Source: Chlamydiota bacterium
GTDB taxonomy: Bacteria; Chlamydiota; Chlamydiia; Chlamydiales; Rhabdochlamydiaceae
Assembly: GCA_016866585.1 (NCBI GenBank)
Contig: VGMB01000116.1
Location: 1-5,544 of the forward strand
Direction: 5' to 3'
DNA length: 5,544 nucleotides
Each line of letters begins with the position of its first letter. Position 1 is the stretch's first letter. Positions 5,543 to 5,544 of this stretch are shown here, one piece after another. The notes under the pieces are model-generated. The model was not told the origin of the DNA, did no database searches, and saw only the letters and a list, made by a program, of their open reading frames with translations. The position numbers were made by a program, and so were the translations under genes.

Positions 5543-5544
5543 CT

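Noticed and set aside
1..5544. tRNA, rRNA, CRISPR array or riboswitch
   Set aside because: No cloverleaf, conserved rRNA segment, regularly spaced repeats or known riboswitch core was seen on either strand.

Overview
The window carries most of a classical (o-succinylbenzoate) menaquinone operon, all on the minus strand. In transcription order, right to left, it reads menD (C-terminal half, running off the right edge), menH, menB, menA, menC and menE (N-terminal third, running off the left edge). Between menH and menB lies a decayed insertion-sequence copy. All men genes in view are intact as far as they can be read. Junctions are tight: menD/menH overlap by 31 nt, menB/menA are 3 nt apart, menA/menC share ATGA, and menE appears to start at a GTG 11 nt inside the end of menC. 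This implies one transcript with translational coupling, apart from the roughly 0.85 kb gap between menH and menB.

The pathway steps are consistent. MenD adds a succinyl semialdehyde unit to isochorismate, MenH expels pyruvate, MenC dehydrates the product to o-succinylbenzoate, MenE activates it with CoA, MenB closes the naphthoate ring, and MenA prenylates DHNA at the membrane. MenF (isochorismate synthase) may lie just beyond the right edge.

The menH-menB gap (about 3170-4025) holds no intact gene. Conceptual translation of the minus strand gives two stretches I recognise as parts of an ISL3-family transposase: an N-terminal/HTH part (3671-3979, in-frame stops, zinc ribbon missing) and the C-terminal end (3295-about 3528, in another frame). 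The relic starts next to a perfect 14-bp hairpin that covers its own Shine-Dalgarno sequence. It is flanked by a 7-bp direct repeat that may be the target duplication.

The organism is an AT-rich bacterium (roughly 35-40% G+C by eye). The mix of decayed IS copies, AT-rich DNA and a compact men operon would fit an environmental, Chlamydiae-like obligate intracellular bacterium or another host-associated lineage. That assignment is inference from general resemblance. I see no RNA gene, CRISPR array or wholly novel system; the main points of interest are the IS relic, its regulatory consequences for menB, and a few active-site substitutions.
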